This document shows positions 23,712 through 35,432 of a stretch of 64,000 nucleotides of DNA, piece after piece. Positions within the stretch are counted from its first letter, which is position 1; the number at the start of each line of letters is the position of its first letter. The DNA is taken from assembly GCA_013423385.1 (NCBI GenBank), contig BLZA01000030.1, positions 434,001 to 498,000 on the forward strand, written 5' to 3'. Below the pieces are notes generated by a model. That model was not told the origin of the DNA, made no database searches, and saw only the letters and a program-made list of their open reading frames with translations. Source of the DNA: Naganishia liquefaciens. Its lineage: Eukaryota > Basidiomycota > Tremellomycetes > Filobasidiales > Filobasidiaceae. Both the position numbers and the translations under genes were made by a program.

Positions 23712-25329
23712 TCACTGTGAAGCTTGTGCTTTCCTCGCCTGAGCTTCAGCAGCTAGCACTGCTTCCACCGGCACAGCCCCAACGCCGCCGCCTCCAATAT
23801 CCACGTTACCCTGTTGGTTATAAGTTATCAGTATTCGCTCACTGGGTATATCAGGGCGGCGTACGATGATGTGCTTCAAGACGTCGCTAAGTGATATCAT
23901 CCCGAGCAGCCGCCCCTTTCGCTGCTCTCGCTCCGCTGCTTCTTCGCGCGTCTCCCCTGGAACGGGTTTGCCGCCTTCGACAATGACGAGTCGGTGTATA
24001 CGGCGCATGCGGATCAAATGGAAGACCGAGGCCAAAGAGTCGTCTGGCGTACACGTCACCACTCCGGCGAAATCCGCAGAACGTCGAGCCAGAGCTTGGG
24101 CAATCGTCAAGTCTAGGTCATGATATGCACCCATCCGTACCAATGTCTATTCAAGCGGGTCAATAAAGTGCGGGCAGACTAGAGTAGATCGACTTACGAT
24201 TACGTCTACTGTCTCGTACAAGTTGATCACTTTTCCTTGTGAATCTACGATTGGCACCGCTGATATACCCATTTCGGAAAACATGTGAACAACGTCAAAG
24301 ACCGTCGTTTGCATAGTCGCTGTAGCCAAAGGATAATATGGATTCTCTGGGTGTGCCGATGTCGGCTGAACGTAGGTTCCGATCCCGAGATCCCGCAAAC
24401 AGCCATTAAGATATATCGTTTCTCGACACTGAAAGACTGCCGTCAATGTCTTCTTTGTGGGTCATGGAATGGTAGACTCACGTTGACGGCCATAAACTTG
24501 AGCACCCTGTACTGCGTCAAAACGCTCAAGACCACCTCCTTCCCTGTTTGATCGTCTTGATCTATCAGAGGAAGCCTTCTTGCATGTGTCTGAATCAATA
24601 GACGACATGCATCAAATAGCGGTTTCATGGGATGTACCGAGAGCAGCGGTGGTGGTGGGACGTGTAGCACTTTCTCGATATCTGTCGAGATGTGAGGACC
24701 AACTTCAGAAAGACTCATAGCCACGCCTACGCCACTCACCTCTGATGCTCTCTAGCCGGAACCGCTCGACATCCGCCGCAGCTCCCTCATAAGAGGTCGA
24801 TTGGTAGTAATACTGAATCAGGTGAATGATATCTGATACTGTGAACATGCCTGTGACAACGAGCGAAATGCGTTGTGAGTTCAACTCTCGACAGACGTAT
24901 AACCCACAAACCGGCGAAAGACGATGTCCTTGAATTCCATAGCGGAGCCGACACGACACCTAGAAAGAAAAGACTTCCGCTCAGCTAGAGCTGTCAAGAA
25001 AAGGCGAGAATACATATGAGCTCACCATTCTGCAGCATTGAAGACACAGCTTTCTTAACCACCAAGGCACTGTCCATTACGATGAGCCGAAAGCTGACGG
25101 GGAAGACATCATACGAGCTTTGGCTATGAAGAAACATCCGAAGGCTTTCGAGAGCCTGTTCGTGCGTCAGACGCGCATGGCCTCCTGATGACTTTTGCGA
25201 AGAAGAGCCGGCAGCATTCGGTTGAGCGTCTGATTGCGTTCTTGTTGATATGGATTGCGCTGTTCGAGAGGCTACGAAGGGTGCGTTGCTGAAGTCGGCA
25301 TTACGAGGTGGGGATCTGGTTGAAGACAT
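23712..25329 (-). CDS. SNF4: AMPK/SNF1 gamma subunit (CBS-domain protein)
   Basis: Regulatory gamma subunit of the SNF1/AMPK kinase, which senses adenine nucleotides and controls glucose derepression. The N-terminal ~45 residues are Ser/Gln-rich. Four CBS repeats follow, covering SFRLIVMDSALVVKKAVSSM, GMFTVSDIIHLIQYYYQSTS, ARRLPLIDQDDQTG followed by SVLTQYRVLKFMAVN, MGISAVPIVDSQGKVINLYE with VDVI, and MRRIHRLVIVEGG with LLGMISLSDVLKHIIV. The order and spacing match Snf4. The C-terminus adds a Gly/Ala-rich tail. Several short introns. The start is the ATG at 25327-25329. It is divergent from the HAD gene and converges on OSH3. Confidence 0.95.
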
Positions 25330-26495
25330 TGTGACACGTAATGATGAAGTATCGCCGTTTTCCGAGGATGCGGGGTAACCGCGTTCGAAGGGATGTCGTT
25401 AAGACGATAAGAGAGCAGGAATGATGGTACGGCTGCTGATCGTTGGGATGTTGGGCAAGAATGGAATGCCACACTGTCGGAAGAGCCGTCGATTGGAGGT
25501 CGTTATTAATGCTGATGATCTCTCCGCGTCGGGTCAGGCGAGCTTGCGGAGCCGAGACCCTCGAGTCGTAAGCGAAGCACTGCCGAGATCAGCGGTGGAG
25601 AGCCACCGGAACGTCGCCCGACGTGAATATGGCAGTCGAGGGAATCGCAGACGCTCTTCTGCTAGCCCTGACAACGTGAGATCTGCGTAGGAGAAGCGTC
25701 TGTGGGCTGAGGCAAGGTACTGACTGAAACGGAGGAGTCCAAGCTGTACATTGATTGCCGTGGCCATGTGATTTGTGAACTCGGGCTTCCTTTGGCAGAA
25801 AGCTGAAACACCGGACCGCGCGCCGGGCGCCAAAGGATCCGGCAATGCTTGAATCAAAACGCTCGATGAAGCGTTCTCAATTACGATGACATCTAGTGTA
25901 CGAGGATTAATTTACCTAGACTTCACGAATACCGTTAAGTTGTTCCAGTGTAGCAAGCATCGTATCACACTCTATCAGACACGCCCAGTACTGAATTTAG
26001 CGGGCAGGCCATATCATGATCTCAGCCAACGATAGAGCCGCTTGTAAAAGGAGGTCTTTCGGAAATCGCGTGAGGCTGCGAGGATCTCGGATCGCGTAGC
26101 CAATGTTATAGCACAGATGCACGACGATTCACCATTCAGGCCAATGCCTTGGAATGCGAGGACTACAGGTGCCACTAATGCCGTTTCGTAAGCGCCTAAA
26201 CAGCCTGCCATCGCCTTTGCTTCCCCCGTGGAATCGTTCCTTGCATTTTGCCTCCTTTCATACCCCCTCCACGAAGATCACTGATCGAAGACCGTACGAT
26301 GCATATCCTAATATAAAAGCGTCTACTGAAGGGCCGGCAAGCCTGAAATCCCAGAAGGTATACCCTTTTCCGCTCTCGCAAGTCCAATTTCCCCAACTTT
26401 CCACCTTCTCGACTTCCCAGCTTCCCAGCTCCCACCTTTACTCCACTCCTATTCTTATTAACTACATTGCAGACGACGAGTCTCGCTCTACTGTT
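25330..26495. other. Long divergent intergenic region SNF4/HAD
   Basis: About 1.17 kb between two head-to-head genes. A - strand frame at 25857-25534 and a + strand frame at 25421-25690 overlap each other and match nothing I know, so I treat neither as a gene. A TATA box lies at 26312. The 150 bp before the HAD ATG are strongly pyrimidine-rich, as is common near fungal transcription starts. Confidence 0.4.
26312..26319 (+). promoter_or_regulatory. TATA box of the HAD gene
   Basis: TATAAAAG lies ~180 bp upstream of the ATG at 26496 and is followed by a CT-rich tract. It supports that ATG over the in-frame ATG near 26173, which lies upstream of the box. Confidence 0.5.
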
Positions 26496-27951
26496 ATGCA
26501 TTCTTGGCCTGCTTTCACCGCCATCAACGAAGTCCGCTTCGGTGATGCGGATTGCGTTGTTGTGGACCTCGGTCTGCCCCCTGACCCTACTCAAGGGCCC
26601 GACGCCCGTGAGCAGAGTCAGGCGCATATTGTGCTGGAATCAGATGAGCATGAAATGCTTCTTGACTTAGAGACTGAAACTTCCTCTGGGCTCGAGGAGA
26701 AGAGCCTCAACCAAAATGATCGGGTGATCGCAGTTGACTTTGTGGGTTCGAACAGTCATGTATACGCGTTTGAATCAAACGTATCACTTACCACAACAGG
26801 CTTCCCGTTAATCACCCTCAGGACGACGTCCTCGCCCAGAGTTGCGCAGCACTTACCAAAGCCCACAATGAATATTATGGTACGAAACTGACCTTGGATG
26901 ACTTCGAGAGTTACTATCCCCACAGAAATCGAGGTGAGCCCAATTAGACCTTGACAACTTGCGTCTGCTGATATCTCTTGTCTCTCTTGACGTCAAATCA
27001 GGATGGGGATCTGTCGAAGGTAAGCGCACAGCCCATGACCTTCAAAGCTGTGAAGCGACAAATTTATGGTCTCTTCGTTCGATTCGCAGAAACAAACCAA
27101 AAGTTGAATTGGTTCCACAAAGAGTTGAACGTCTTGCAATGGGCAAATCCTGTTCCTTCGGTCCGTGCTGCTCTCACCGAAATCAAGAAAATGGGACATC
27201 CGCTGCACATCGTTACAGCCCGGTCTGAAGCAGAAAAGGCAAGTTTCTCCTACGCCATTCCTGCAGCGGTGTTAACTGAGTCGCTGATCTCCGTCATGCG
27301 CGTGACCGACACGGACGACAGCCGTTTGTCTTAGATTGGCTTGAACGACACGACCTTGCCAATTTGTGGGATGATGTCCACTTCATTGGAGCCTTTCAAT
27401 TTGTCGCCGAAACTATCAAGGGAGACGACCTGTCTGGGCCTGCTATAAGCTCGACAAGGAGCGGCGCAGAACCTGCAGCAGGCAACGCAGCCGACATGGA
27501 GAAACGCCTGAAAGAAGCATTCTTGAAGAATGCGGACAACAATAGCAAAGTCGCGGTGCGTTGTCATCGTCACGCCTACATGCGTAGTGTGAGACTCCAT
27601 GCTCATTCTTCCTGGCAGGTACTCCGTAAGATTGGCGCAAGCCTTCTAATCGACGACCATGTGTTGAACGTCGACAAGGCGGCAGAGGCGGGCATCCAGT
27701 GTCTGTTGTTTGGAGATAACTACCGGTGGAATCGCAGACGATGGGGCATGCAAACTCCAGAGGATGCAATGCATTTCGAGGAACGAAGACAAGCCGGTCT
27801 CGTCTTTCCAAAGGCCGAGCTCGAATTGCTCGCAGGCGTTGAGCGGGCCGCGAACTGGGACGCCATAGTTGATTGGGTGAAGAAATGGGACGAAAACGCC
27901 GTGGACTCGACAGAGGATGAGTCAGAAACGCGATGCATGAGATTGCCATGA
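26496..27951 (+). CDS. HAD-superfamily protein, 5'-nucleotidase-like
   Basis: Probably a phosphatase of the haloacid dehalogenase fold, closest in layout to 5'(3')-deoxyribonucleotidase-like proteins; the substrate is unknown. Motif I appears only after splicing: VIAVDF from one exon joins DDVLAQSCAALTKAHNEYYG from the next, giving the DxD nucleophile pair. Motif II is the Thr of HIVTARSEAEK. Motif IV is the acidic pair in ASLLIDDHVLNVDKA, followed by AGIQCLLFGDNY. The N-terminal ~80 residues, rich in Asp/Glu, are not conserved. One intron (27239-27321) most likely uses a GC donor: AG|GCAAGT then GACAG|CCG joins TARSEAEK to PFVLDWLERHD in frame. The stop at 27949-27951 is 12 bp from the VPS9 stop. 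Confidence 0.72.
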
Positions 27952-27963
27952 GATCTCATCTTG

Positions 27964-30561
27964 TCATCCCGAAGCCATCTCTAGCATTCTATCGATAGCG
28001 AGCCCTAACTCTCCTCCGCATGAATCCAGAATGTCGCCGGCTATCTCCTCGTCAAGATTAGGGAACATTTGATGTAGTGTTTCAATTCCTGCCTGTCTCG
28101 CCGTCGCATGGGTACGATCAATCTCTGCTGTAATCTCAGAAAAGTTGAATGTCGGATCGTTGGATGGAGTTTGCCTGCAGACCGTACGTGTGACCATGAG
28201 TCGCTCGTGAACAAGGGACAGGTGAGATTCCACTTACAGTCCCGAGGGGGGTCGAGAGAGATCTATTTGACTGCGGATATACATTTCGTCAACCTGCATT
28301 CGCCCGTCATTTGGCCGCTCCGAAGGCAGAGTCGGCCTTCCGAACCATTGTGACGTAGTGCTGGGATGATCTGGCCTCGCAGGCGAGGGGCTAACAATGT
28401 TTACCGTTCCATGACCGCGTGGCGGAGTTTGGACGTTCTCTCCTGTTTGGAAACGTAAACGTCGAGCGGCCGCACCGGGGGCTTCATCCCCGCTGTTGCC
28501 GTCGTCGCTGCCAGTGCCTATAGCGATGGTGTCGATCATATTGGCCAGAGCGCTCAAAGGGCGATTCACTGCATCTTGCGCCAATTCGCCCGTTCGCTGA
28601 AAGAAGCGTTGCGTATTTGCGGCAAAGTTGGCGGGTAATGACGTGAGTGCGCGAGCCGGCTCCTCTCCTACGGCAGTATTGCTGAAAGGAGCTGAGACAG
28701 GGGACGAGATTGCAAACTTTCCTCGAGGAAGATCAGCAGAAGATCCCGGCGGTAGCTTCGCAATTGCAGCCTCAACATTGCGATCGAATTCCTCCGGCGT
28801 GATATAACTCAAGCCTGTAGCATCCATAGTCTCGATGAAGGAAATTGCTCCAGTCTACGGGCATTGTGTGAGCAGGATGAAATCGCGGCATCTCTTTCCG
28901 ACGATGCGTACGAGACTCGAGAGATAATATCCAGCCTCGCCCTGCAATTTGTCTGCGCTCCTGAAGCGGTTGATATACCTAGAAAAGGTGTGTCAACGCG
29001 AAACACACTATTGAACGTTGAAGTAAGACAAACCCACTCTATATTGGAAATCATGTTGTCAGGGTTTGCCCGTAGGACCACGAAAATTAGAATGGGCAAG
29101 AATGCGTCCGCCGACGTCTTTTCGGATCCTGCCTCATGCCTTATCAGGCCTTTTGTAGCCTCGAAGAATCAGCCTAGATGGCAACGCGTATCTGAGCATT
29201 GAGCTTACCGAATATCACTTTGCAGCAGTTGAGAATGCAGATCATCTTGTCCCTCGGCGCTTTATAGTGATTGATTTTCAACAGTTCTGCGGGAGAAGTC
29301 TTCGTCATTCTTTCTCTCAGAGCATTTCGACGGCCGAGCATCGACGAACCTTGCTCTGCAAACGCGAGAAAGCCTTGACTGGCTTCCCCTTCCGGCACAT
29401 CGAGATGTTTCTCTCTGACCCATCCAAAGAGGCTTATGCGTTGATGTAGTACAGCATCGCGTTCCAGGTCATCTGTCGTCATGGGATGTATTGACGTGTC
29501 TACCATGGGAGAGAACGTACTGATCCAACATAGTAAGTTGTGGGAAACACTGTGCGTTGGACCTTGCTCACTATGAGTATAACCGATTCATGACCAATTT
29601 CTCCATCGCTTCCATAGCGTTGTCAAATTCTTCCGCATTCTGAGAACGCCAGGGCTCGACTTGCTTCATCTTCAAGGCGATGAACTGAGGCTCACGAATG
29701 TAAGCGAGAATACAGAATTAGTGTGGGGCGAAAGTCTTACACCGAGAAAGTCGTGAATGAGCTTGGTTTGCTCAGTGACGGTGAAGGAGCGTTTTGCAAA
29801 GCTGACAAGAAAGCTAAAAGGGAGGTATGATGAGTTGATGTAACATTGTTCATGGAGCCCGCCCACCTTTTCAAGTATTTCTGTATAGGCTCTGCCTGCC
29901 GGGTTCGCAATTGTGCTAGAAATCCCTGGAAATCAAAGGCCATCTCTTTCGGTTTAGGATTCGTTCTGGATTCGCCCTCAGTGATTATTGCGCTCGCATG
30001 CCGGTGCTGTTGCTCTGCAGTCTCTGAAGCGTCTCCTCGAGTTTGCTTTTGTCGAGCGGCGGATGGCGAGTCGCTATACGACTCGCTTACTGAAAGGGAC
30101 AAGCCTTGCTGCTTCCGAGGGGCTCGTGTGACTGAAGTATTGGACTTTTCGACGGCTGGTGTCTCCGTATCGCGTGCCTCATCGGTAGCTGGACTTGAAG
30201 ACGCATGGGATGGCATTCCCAGCTGTGAAGACCATAGTGCGCTCAATTTTGTCTTGTTCCCTGCAGCTTGACTTGGAGAGGAGAAAGGGTCGAACTCTGA
30301 AATCACCGAAGGGTGCGGACGCTCGACAAGTGATGCCGGAGTGCCGTCACTTTGCCGCGTTGGCATTTGATCCTCGTCTGCGACTTCCGTGCTTGTGCCC
30401 TCCTTCTTTGTGTCCTCCTTGTTTGTAAGATTGCCCGCGTCCCCCTGTTCATCTGCCCCTGCTGTTGACGATATGGCCCGATTGTCTTCTGATTTCGGCT
30501 GAGATTCCGGGTTGGTCAAGCCCTTCGCTCTTTCAAGAGCGACCGCATCCGAGCCGTCCAT
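27964..30561 (-). CDS. VPS9: VPS9, Rab5-family guanine exchange factor
   Basis: Exchange factor for Rab5/Vps21 GTPases in endosome and vacuolar protein sorting. Exon 1 encodes a disordered ~230-residue Ser/Thr/Glu-rich region, then FDFQGFLAQLRTRQAEPIQK, which starts the helical bundle. The VPS9 domain shows HQRISLFGWVREKHLDVPE, INHYKAPRDKMICILNCCKV, AFLPILIFVVLRANPDN with MISNIEYINRFR-like sequence, and FIETMDATGLSYITPEEFD. A CUE ubiquitin-binding domain closes the protein (ETLHQMFPNLDEEIAGDILD then CGGELGLAIDRML). This order (VPS9, then C-terminal CUE) is that of yeast Vps9. About nine introns. The start is the ATG at 30559-30561, divergent from the SDR gene. Confidence 0.93.
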
Positions 30562-31077
30562 GGGTCTAAGTTGTGAGGCTGGTAGCTGATGGCGGAGCCA
30601 GTAACAACGGTGATGAAGCTCAACAAAGGTCTCTTCCTGACATGATGTCTCGCTCGCGAGCTCTTCCTCGACGCAATGAGCCGTAATCCGGTGTCAGAAT
30701 CGCAAGTCGACTGACGTCTGATCACTCATCATCAACGCGCGCTGCTGCTTCCTGCTTCGGCGAATTCCATCGCGGGCGCCGATTGTCGATCATCATATCG
30801 TACATCATCAGCTCAGAATTCCGCCAGCTATTCCGCCGGGTGCACCGAGACCGCTCCGCTTATCCCGGTTGTCACATCGGCCCGATGTCCCCTGGGCTGC
30901 TTTGTGGCATGCGGTTCCCCATTCCCTGTTATAAAGGTCAGTCAGAGGCATGTAGACCGCTTTCACAACGGCACTAGGCAAGTGATGGGAAGATACCGGA
31001 AAGACGGCCAGGAAATCCTAGAAAATAAAGTCAAGGACCTGCTCTTCCCCCACCTGTCAAATCACACCATTCCAGCT
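30562..31077. promoter_or_regulatory. Divergent promoter region VPS9/SDR
   Basis: 516 bp between the two start codons. A TATAAAGG at 30930-30937 lies ~150 bp before the chosen SDR ATG. An in-frame ATG at 30984 is closer to the TATA box and would add 31 residues to the SDR. Confidence 0.4.
30930..30937 (+). promoter_or_regulatory. TATA box candidate of the SDR gene
   Basis: TATAAAGG on the + strand, upstream of both possible SDR starts. A strong TATA box often goes with stress- or nutrient-controlled genes, which would suit an SDR; that is an inference. Confidence 0.4.
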
Positions 31078-32120
31078 ATGGATTTGCACAAGTCTATTGA
31101 TTACAGTACCCTGAAGGGCAAGACTGCCTTGATCACTGGCGCCGCAGGCGGGCTAGGAAGAGGCATGGCTTTGGAATGGGCTAAGAACGGGTAAGCTTCA
31201 GCCTCCATATGGTTTTGATTTACAGATGTTCATGTGAAATGACAGTGCTACCGTCGTTGTCGCAGACTTGGACGAAGACGCTGGAAAGAAGACGGTCGAA
31301 GAGCTCAAGAAGGTTTCCGGAAATCAGAGGTTAGTCTGTTTGTCAGCTTAAGGGAGTCCGTCTCTAATCGCTTGCCCCCAGCCATACGTTCATCAAATGC
31401 AACGTCACCTCTTGGGATGCCCAAGTCGCCATGTTCAAGCACGCTATCAGCGCTAGCCCTAACGGTGGCATCGATATCGTTGCCGCGAACGCCGGTATCG
31501 GCGAGAGTGACAAGGAAGTCTTTTCTCTCGACGGTCCTCAAGGTGAGCTCGTCGAGTCGTGATTCAAGAACGATGACTAACAAGGCGCAACAGAGCCCAA
31601 GAAGCCCAATCTTCTTACCTTGGACGTTGACCTGAACGCCCTGGTATACACGAGTCATCTAGCCTACTGGGCATTCGGCCAGGCCAACAAGAATTCTTCG
31701 TCCCCCCGCACGGGCACCCTACTCTTGGTAGGATCCGTCGCGTCTCTCACCAACACCCCTGAAACGCCGTTGTACGGTGCGGCCAAACATGGGGTTCTCG
31801 GACTGTTCCGGTCATTGCGGACACCCCATTTGTTCACCGATAGCAACAGGAACAAGAGCAAGGATGGAAAGACAGAAGTCAAGGTCAACTTGCTCTGCCC
31901 TTACTTCACCCCAACCAACATCATTCGAGACGAATCCGGCAAGGTCACCCTCCCCAGCTATGTTGCGCTGAACAAATTCGAGAAGGTCATCGAGGCTGCT
32001 ACTCGACTCATCACAGACGCCAAGGGGGGTAAGGCGCTGGTCATCATGCCGGAAAGTCTTGCCAAAGGTCGCGGCAAGGAGGGCATCTGGGAACTGGAAA
32101 GGCTGCAATCAAAGCTGTGA
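31078..32120 (+). CDS. Short-chain dehydrogenase/reductase, 15-PGDH-like
   Basis: NAD(P)-dependent oxidoreductase of the classical SDR family; the substrate cannot be told from sequence. The Rossmann glycine motif is ITGAAGGLGRG, followed by VVVADLDEDAGKK, whose Asp after the second strand favours NAD(H). FIKCNVTSWDAQ and IVAANAGIGESDKE (the NAG motif) come next. The active site is the Ser of LLVGSVASLTNTPETPLYGA with the YxxxK Tyr and Lys in YGAAK. Three short introns. The protein is ~290 residues from the ATG at 31078; an in-frame ATG at 30984 would extend it by 31. It converges on POP1 with 93 bp between stops. Confidence 0.88.
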
Positions 32121-32213
32121 GATGGCGAGAAAAAGCCGGCGACCAAGAATCGCCGCAGAAGGAATGAGATCCCCGTTGTATGTCATTCAAATCGACTGAA
32201 TATGGACAAACTG

Positions 32214-35184
32214 TTATGGTATAACCCTGAAGATCGCTATATGGCAGGGACCACCTTGGCGATTCCCAACCAGAACCTCGAATGCGCTGGCCTCATCTGG
32301 TCGCAAACGAGCATTGTGCAGCAGTCCGGACAGCGTTACCATACCTATCGCATGGCCTTTCCCCCTTGAAAGGGACTGAGTCCCGCCCAATACGTAACCT
32401 ATCCATCCGCCCATGAAATTCTAAAGCCCGCTTGTTAGATGCAATAATTGTCGATAATGAAGCGACTTACGGAATCTTCCATGTACTCCGACTGACGAAA
32501 GACGAATGCCATATCCTTGGGAGATCCTCCGTCAATGCATGTCAAGACTCCTCTGACCAGGCAGCTCTGGTATAAAGCGGGGGCATTTGCAGGGCGGATC
32601 GGAGACAAGCTTAGAGCTTCTCTATAGCTATTCACCTTATTCCGCAATGTCAATGCTGGAACAGTTGAATGCGCGATGATAGACATTTGATCGGGGTTTG
32701 CCAGCCATGCTGATAGCAACCAGGTTTCGAAGGACTTTGGAGTCACGCCATTCAACTCCTCTTCCTCGGCGCTGTACAACGCATGCTGCTGAGCTAGGCG
32801 TAACTGATGCCAATTCGGTTTCCACGGGTCATTCCCTTCGAAACGTGCAAAATTCAGACGTTTCGACATTGGCTTGCGTAACCATCGCAGCTCGTCTGTA
32901 GCCGCTCGGTTGGCCCAGTACGCTCGTCCTGCGCTTGTATTCGGGTAGTCTTCTGGAAAGCTTGGTTTGCCGGCTTCGAGATATTGATTGCGTCTTTCCT
33001 TGTATCCGATGACTAGAGATCCAGTGAACACCAGAGACTGCCAGAATGGCATACCCCAGCCTGCCGGCAATAGAAGGCTGAAACCGTGAACAGACGTATT
33101 TGTGGCGTCCTCTTCAGATTTCACGGAGCGTTGTATCAAGATAATCGGGATTCGATCATCGTCCGCCCTCGCGCTCAGTGGTTTTCCTGGTATACCAAGC
33201 TGTCGAAAGGTACGACCGGTAAATATCGATCGGCGGAAAAGCTTAGATCACTGACTGCTTGGCGCCGTTTGTCTAAATCCGATTTCCTATATCTCGGTTT
33301 CAATAGCGCATTCCTTCTGGGTGCATCCCACAATGAGCTCCGAGCGAGCTCGGGCGTCGGCTGCATGTAACGAAGGTAAGATGTAGGATCTGGCTGTCCG
33401 TTGTCTTTTATCGATAACGCTTTCGCGTTCTTGTGCGGAAACCTGCAAAGGAAACCGTTAACAACGAAAATTCGCTATGAACCAGAAACGAGCTGACCTC
33501 AGCCTGGGATCGTGCACAGTCAACCCGATGACCGCGCGCTCCGGAACATTTTGGGTTGTTTGTGCATATTTCAGGTGACTCATGAACTATAATCGAGCAA
33601 TCAGGTCAGTGGGAAGGGTTTGGGGTCAAGGCGCCCTCCAAAAACATACAGCTTTTTTCGGAGGCGTTTCCGTGCGACACACATCCAGGACACTCTCGAG
33701 AATCTGGAGAGCCCGCGGGCCCGTAAGCTCGAAACAATTTGTCGCCCCGCGCAGATCCCTGAGTTCTACTCCGGATCCCTTGAAAGACCCAGCGTTTTCT
33801 CGCTGATAAAAGGATGTGATCGCTTTGACCAACGTAGCGTACGTTTCATCGAAGATTGAGGGATGAATTCTGATCCAGATTTGTCGTGTGGCGACCGCTT
33901 CCTTCTCAGTCGAATCATCAATCTGCTTTCTTTTCCCCTTGCGGTCCCATGCCGAAGTGGCCGGAGGAGGCCGCCAAATGATTTCCGCCGGGCCAATCAT
34001 TCCAGCCGGCCATTCTCGGTATCGATGCAAGGTGGTTTCTGCCATTCTGCCGCCGCTCTCGTAGCGAGTTCCAGCCCATGTTCCTCCTGCTACACAGCCA
34101 GACAAGATCTCCACCAGCTCATCCCTGCCTCCTGAAAGCTCCAGAAGCGAATAATAGGAGACGTCCTGAATAACGCAGCCACAGCGAGCGGCGCGATGAG
34201 CTGGACGGTGGGATTTCCTGTTCGGAGTTCTGGACTGCCACAACAGGTTAGTCGCCTTGCCCAAATCTAAGTTGCCGGGACATACTATACGATACCCCCA
34301 AACATTCTCCATCTTCATCCGCTTGGCATGCCAGACGTGGGTTTCCAGCCAGATTTTCTCAGCTTTGGTACACGAATGGTGAGCCTGCGTGAGTCGATCT
34401 TGTACGAGGGATTTGCTTACTTTGCCGTTTCAAGTAGATGTCCGTCTTGGTGAGTCCTCTCTTCTTCAAGAACCGAGCCTTGGCCTTAGCTCGCTTCTTC
34501 TGCGCTTTGATCGTGTTGTCTTTGGAGTCAATCTGCCGGATAGAAAATCGATTCATCGGCCGCTTCCTCTGCCTGATGCTTGACCTACCTCGAAAGCGGC
34601 CTTTTCTCTCAAGCGTTTGGGAACGCGCCTTGGGTTATGAGAGGCAGCTCTTCGACGCAGATGTCGAGGCAGAGATTGAAAAGCTCGCGTTGTGGCTGTG
34701 GCACTGCATCAAGTATTTGTCGCGTTAGCTATGAAAGTGCGTGAAAATACTCAACCGTCACTCACGCAGCAGCTTTCATAGCAGACTTCATTGACGTGAT
34801 TTCGAAAGCCCGGGACTACAGGTTTTCCTCGTCAGATGTCCACCTCGACTGATGATGCTTCGCCACTCACCATCACAAACTTCTCAACCTCTATCGCTCC
34901 TGGCATGGCCCTCACAGCTATGGGATCAGGTCTCTCAGCAATACTGATGATCATGGGCATAGCGTGTACTCACTGTCAAGGATCTCCCGGTTGCCCTTTC
35001 CCACCGCCTTGGCAGCTTCCCTGAAACTGGTGTTCCTCTTATCGGTCGGATCTTGGCCATCATGCTGCGTCTGGATTTGCCGACTATCTTTGACTTTGAC
35101 TTGTCGAGGGACCTTGGTGGTCTGCTGGGCGCCATTGCCGTTGGAGCCCTTCCTGGGATCATGGCCGGAATCCATCCCCGGCAT
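32214..35184 (-). CDS. POP1: RNase P / RNase MRP protein subunit Pop1
   Basis: Largest protein of RNase P and RNase MRP, for tRNA 5' maturation and rRNA processing in the nucleus and nucleolus. The N-terminal POP1 domain includes IEVEKFVM, a basic segment with IDSKDNTIKAQKKRAKAKAR, the WHAKRMKMENVWGYRI motif, and DVSYYSLLELSGGRDELVEI. The C-terminal POPLD region contains HGFSLLLPAGWGMPFWQSLV, then EAGKPSFPEDYPNTSAGRAY. The last exon, with GGWIGYVLGGTQSLSRGKGH, ends at 32214. The first intron must use a CATAG acceptor near 34903 to keep the frame from REILD into VRAMPGAIE. About nine introns. The start at 35182-35184 opens a Gln/Lys-rich, non-conserved N-terminus, so the exact first codon is moderately sure. 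Confidence 0.9.
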
Positions 35185-35432
35185 TCTGGGGAGCTGCGTT
35201 CACAGTGTTTTGTGCGGATCAGCGTCCTACCCTTGAAACCGACATCCACCTTTGGCGCCCACAGCTGAACTGGCGAAACACTGCTGAGAATCTGACAACG
35301 TAAACACACAGAATGCGAGATGCATTCGATCACTTGAAACATGAAACCGCAACCGCGAGAAATCTAAGCGCGAATGAGATGAAGAAAGCGCAAGAAAGGG
35401 GCTCCAGCTCATGACATCATCATCATCCGAGA

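Noticed and set aside
25534-25857. 107-codon - strand frame between SNF4 and the HAD gene
   Set aside because: It overlaps a + strand frame of similar length and neither has any recognisable feature.
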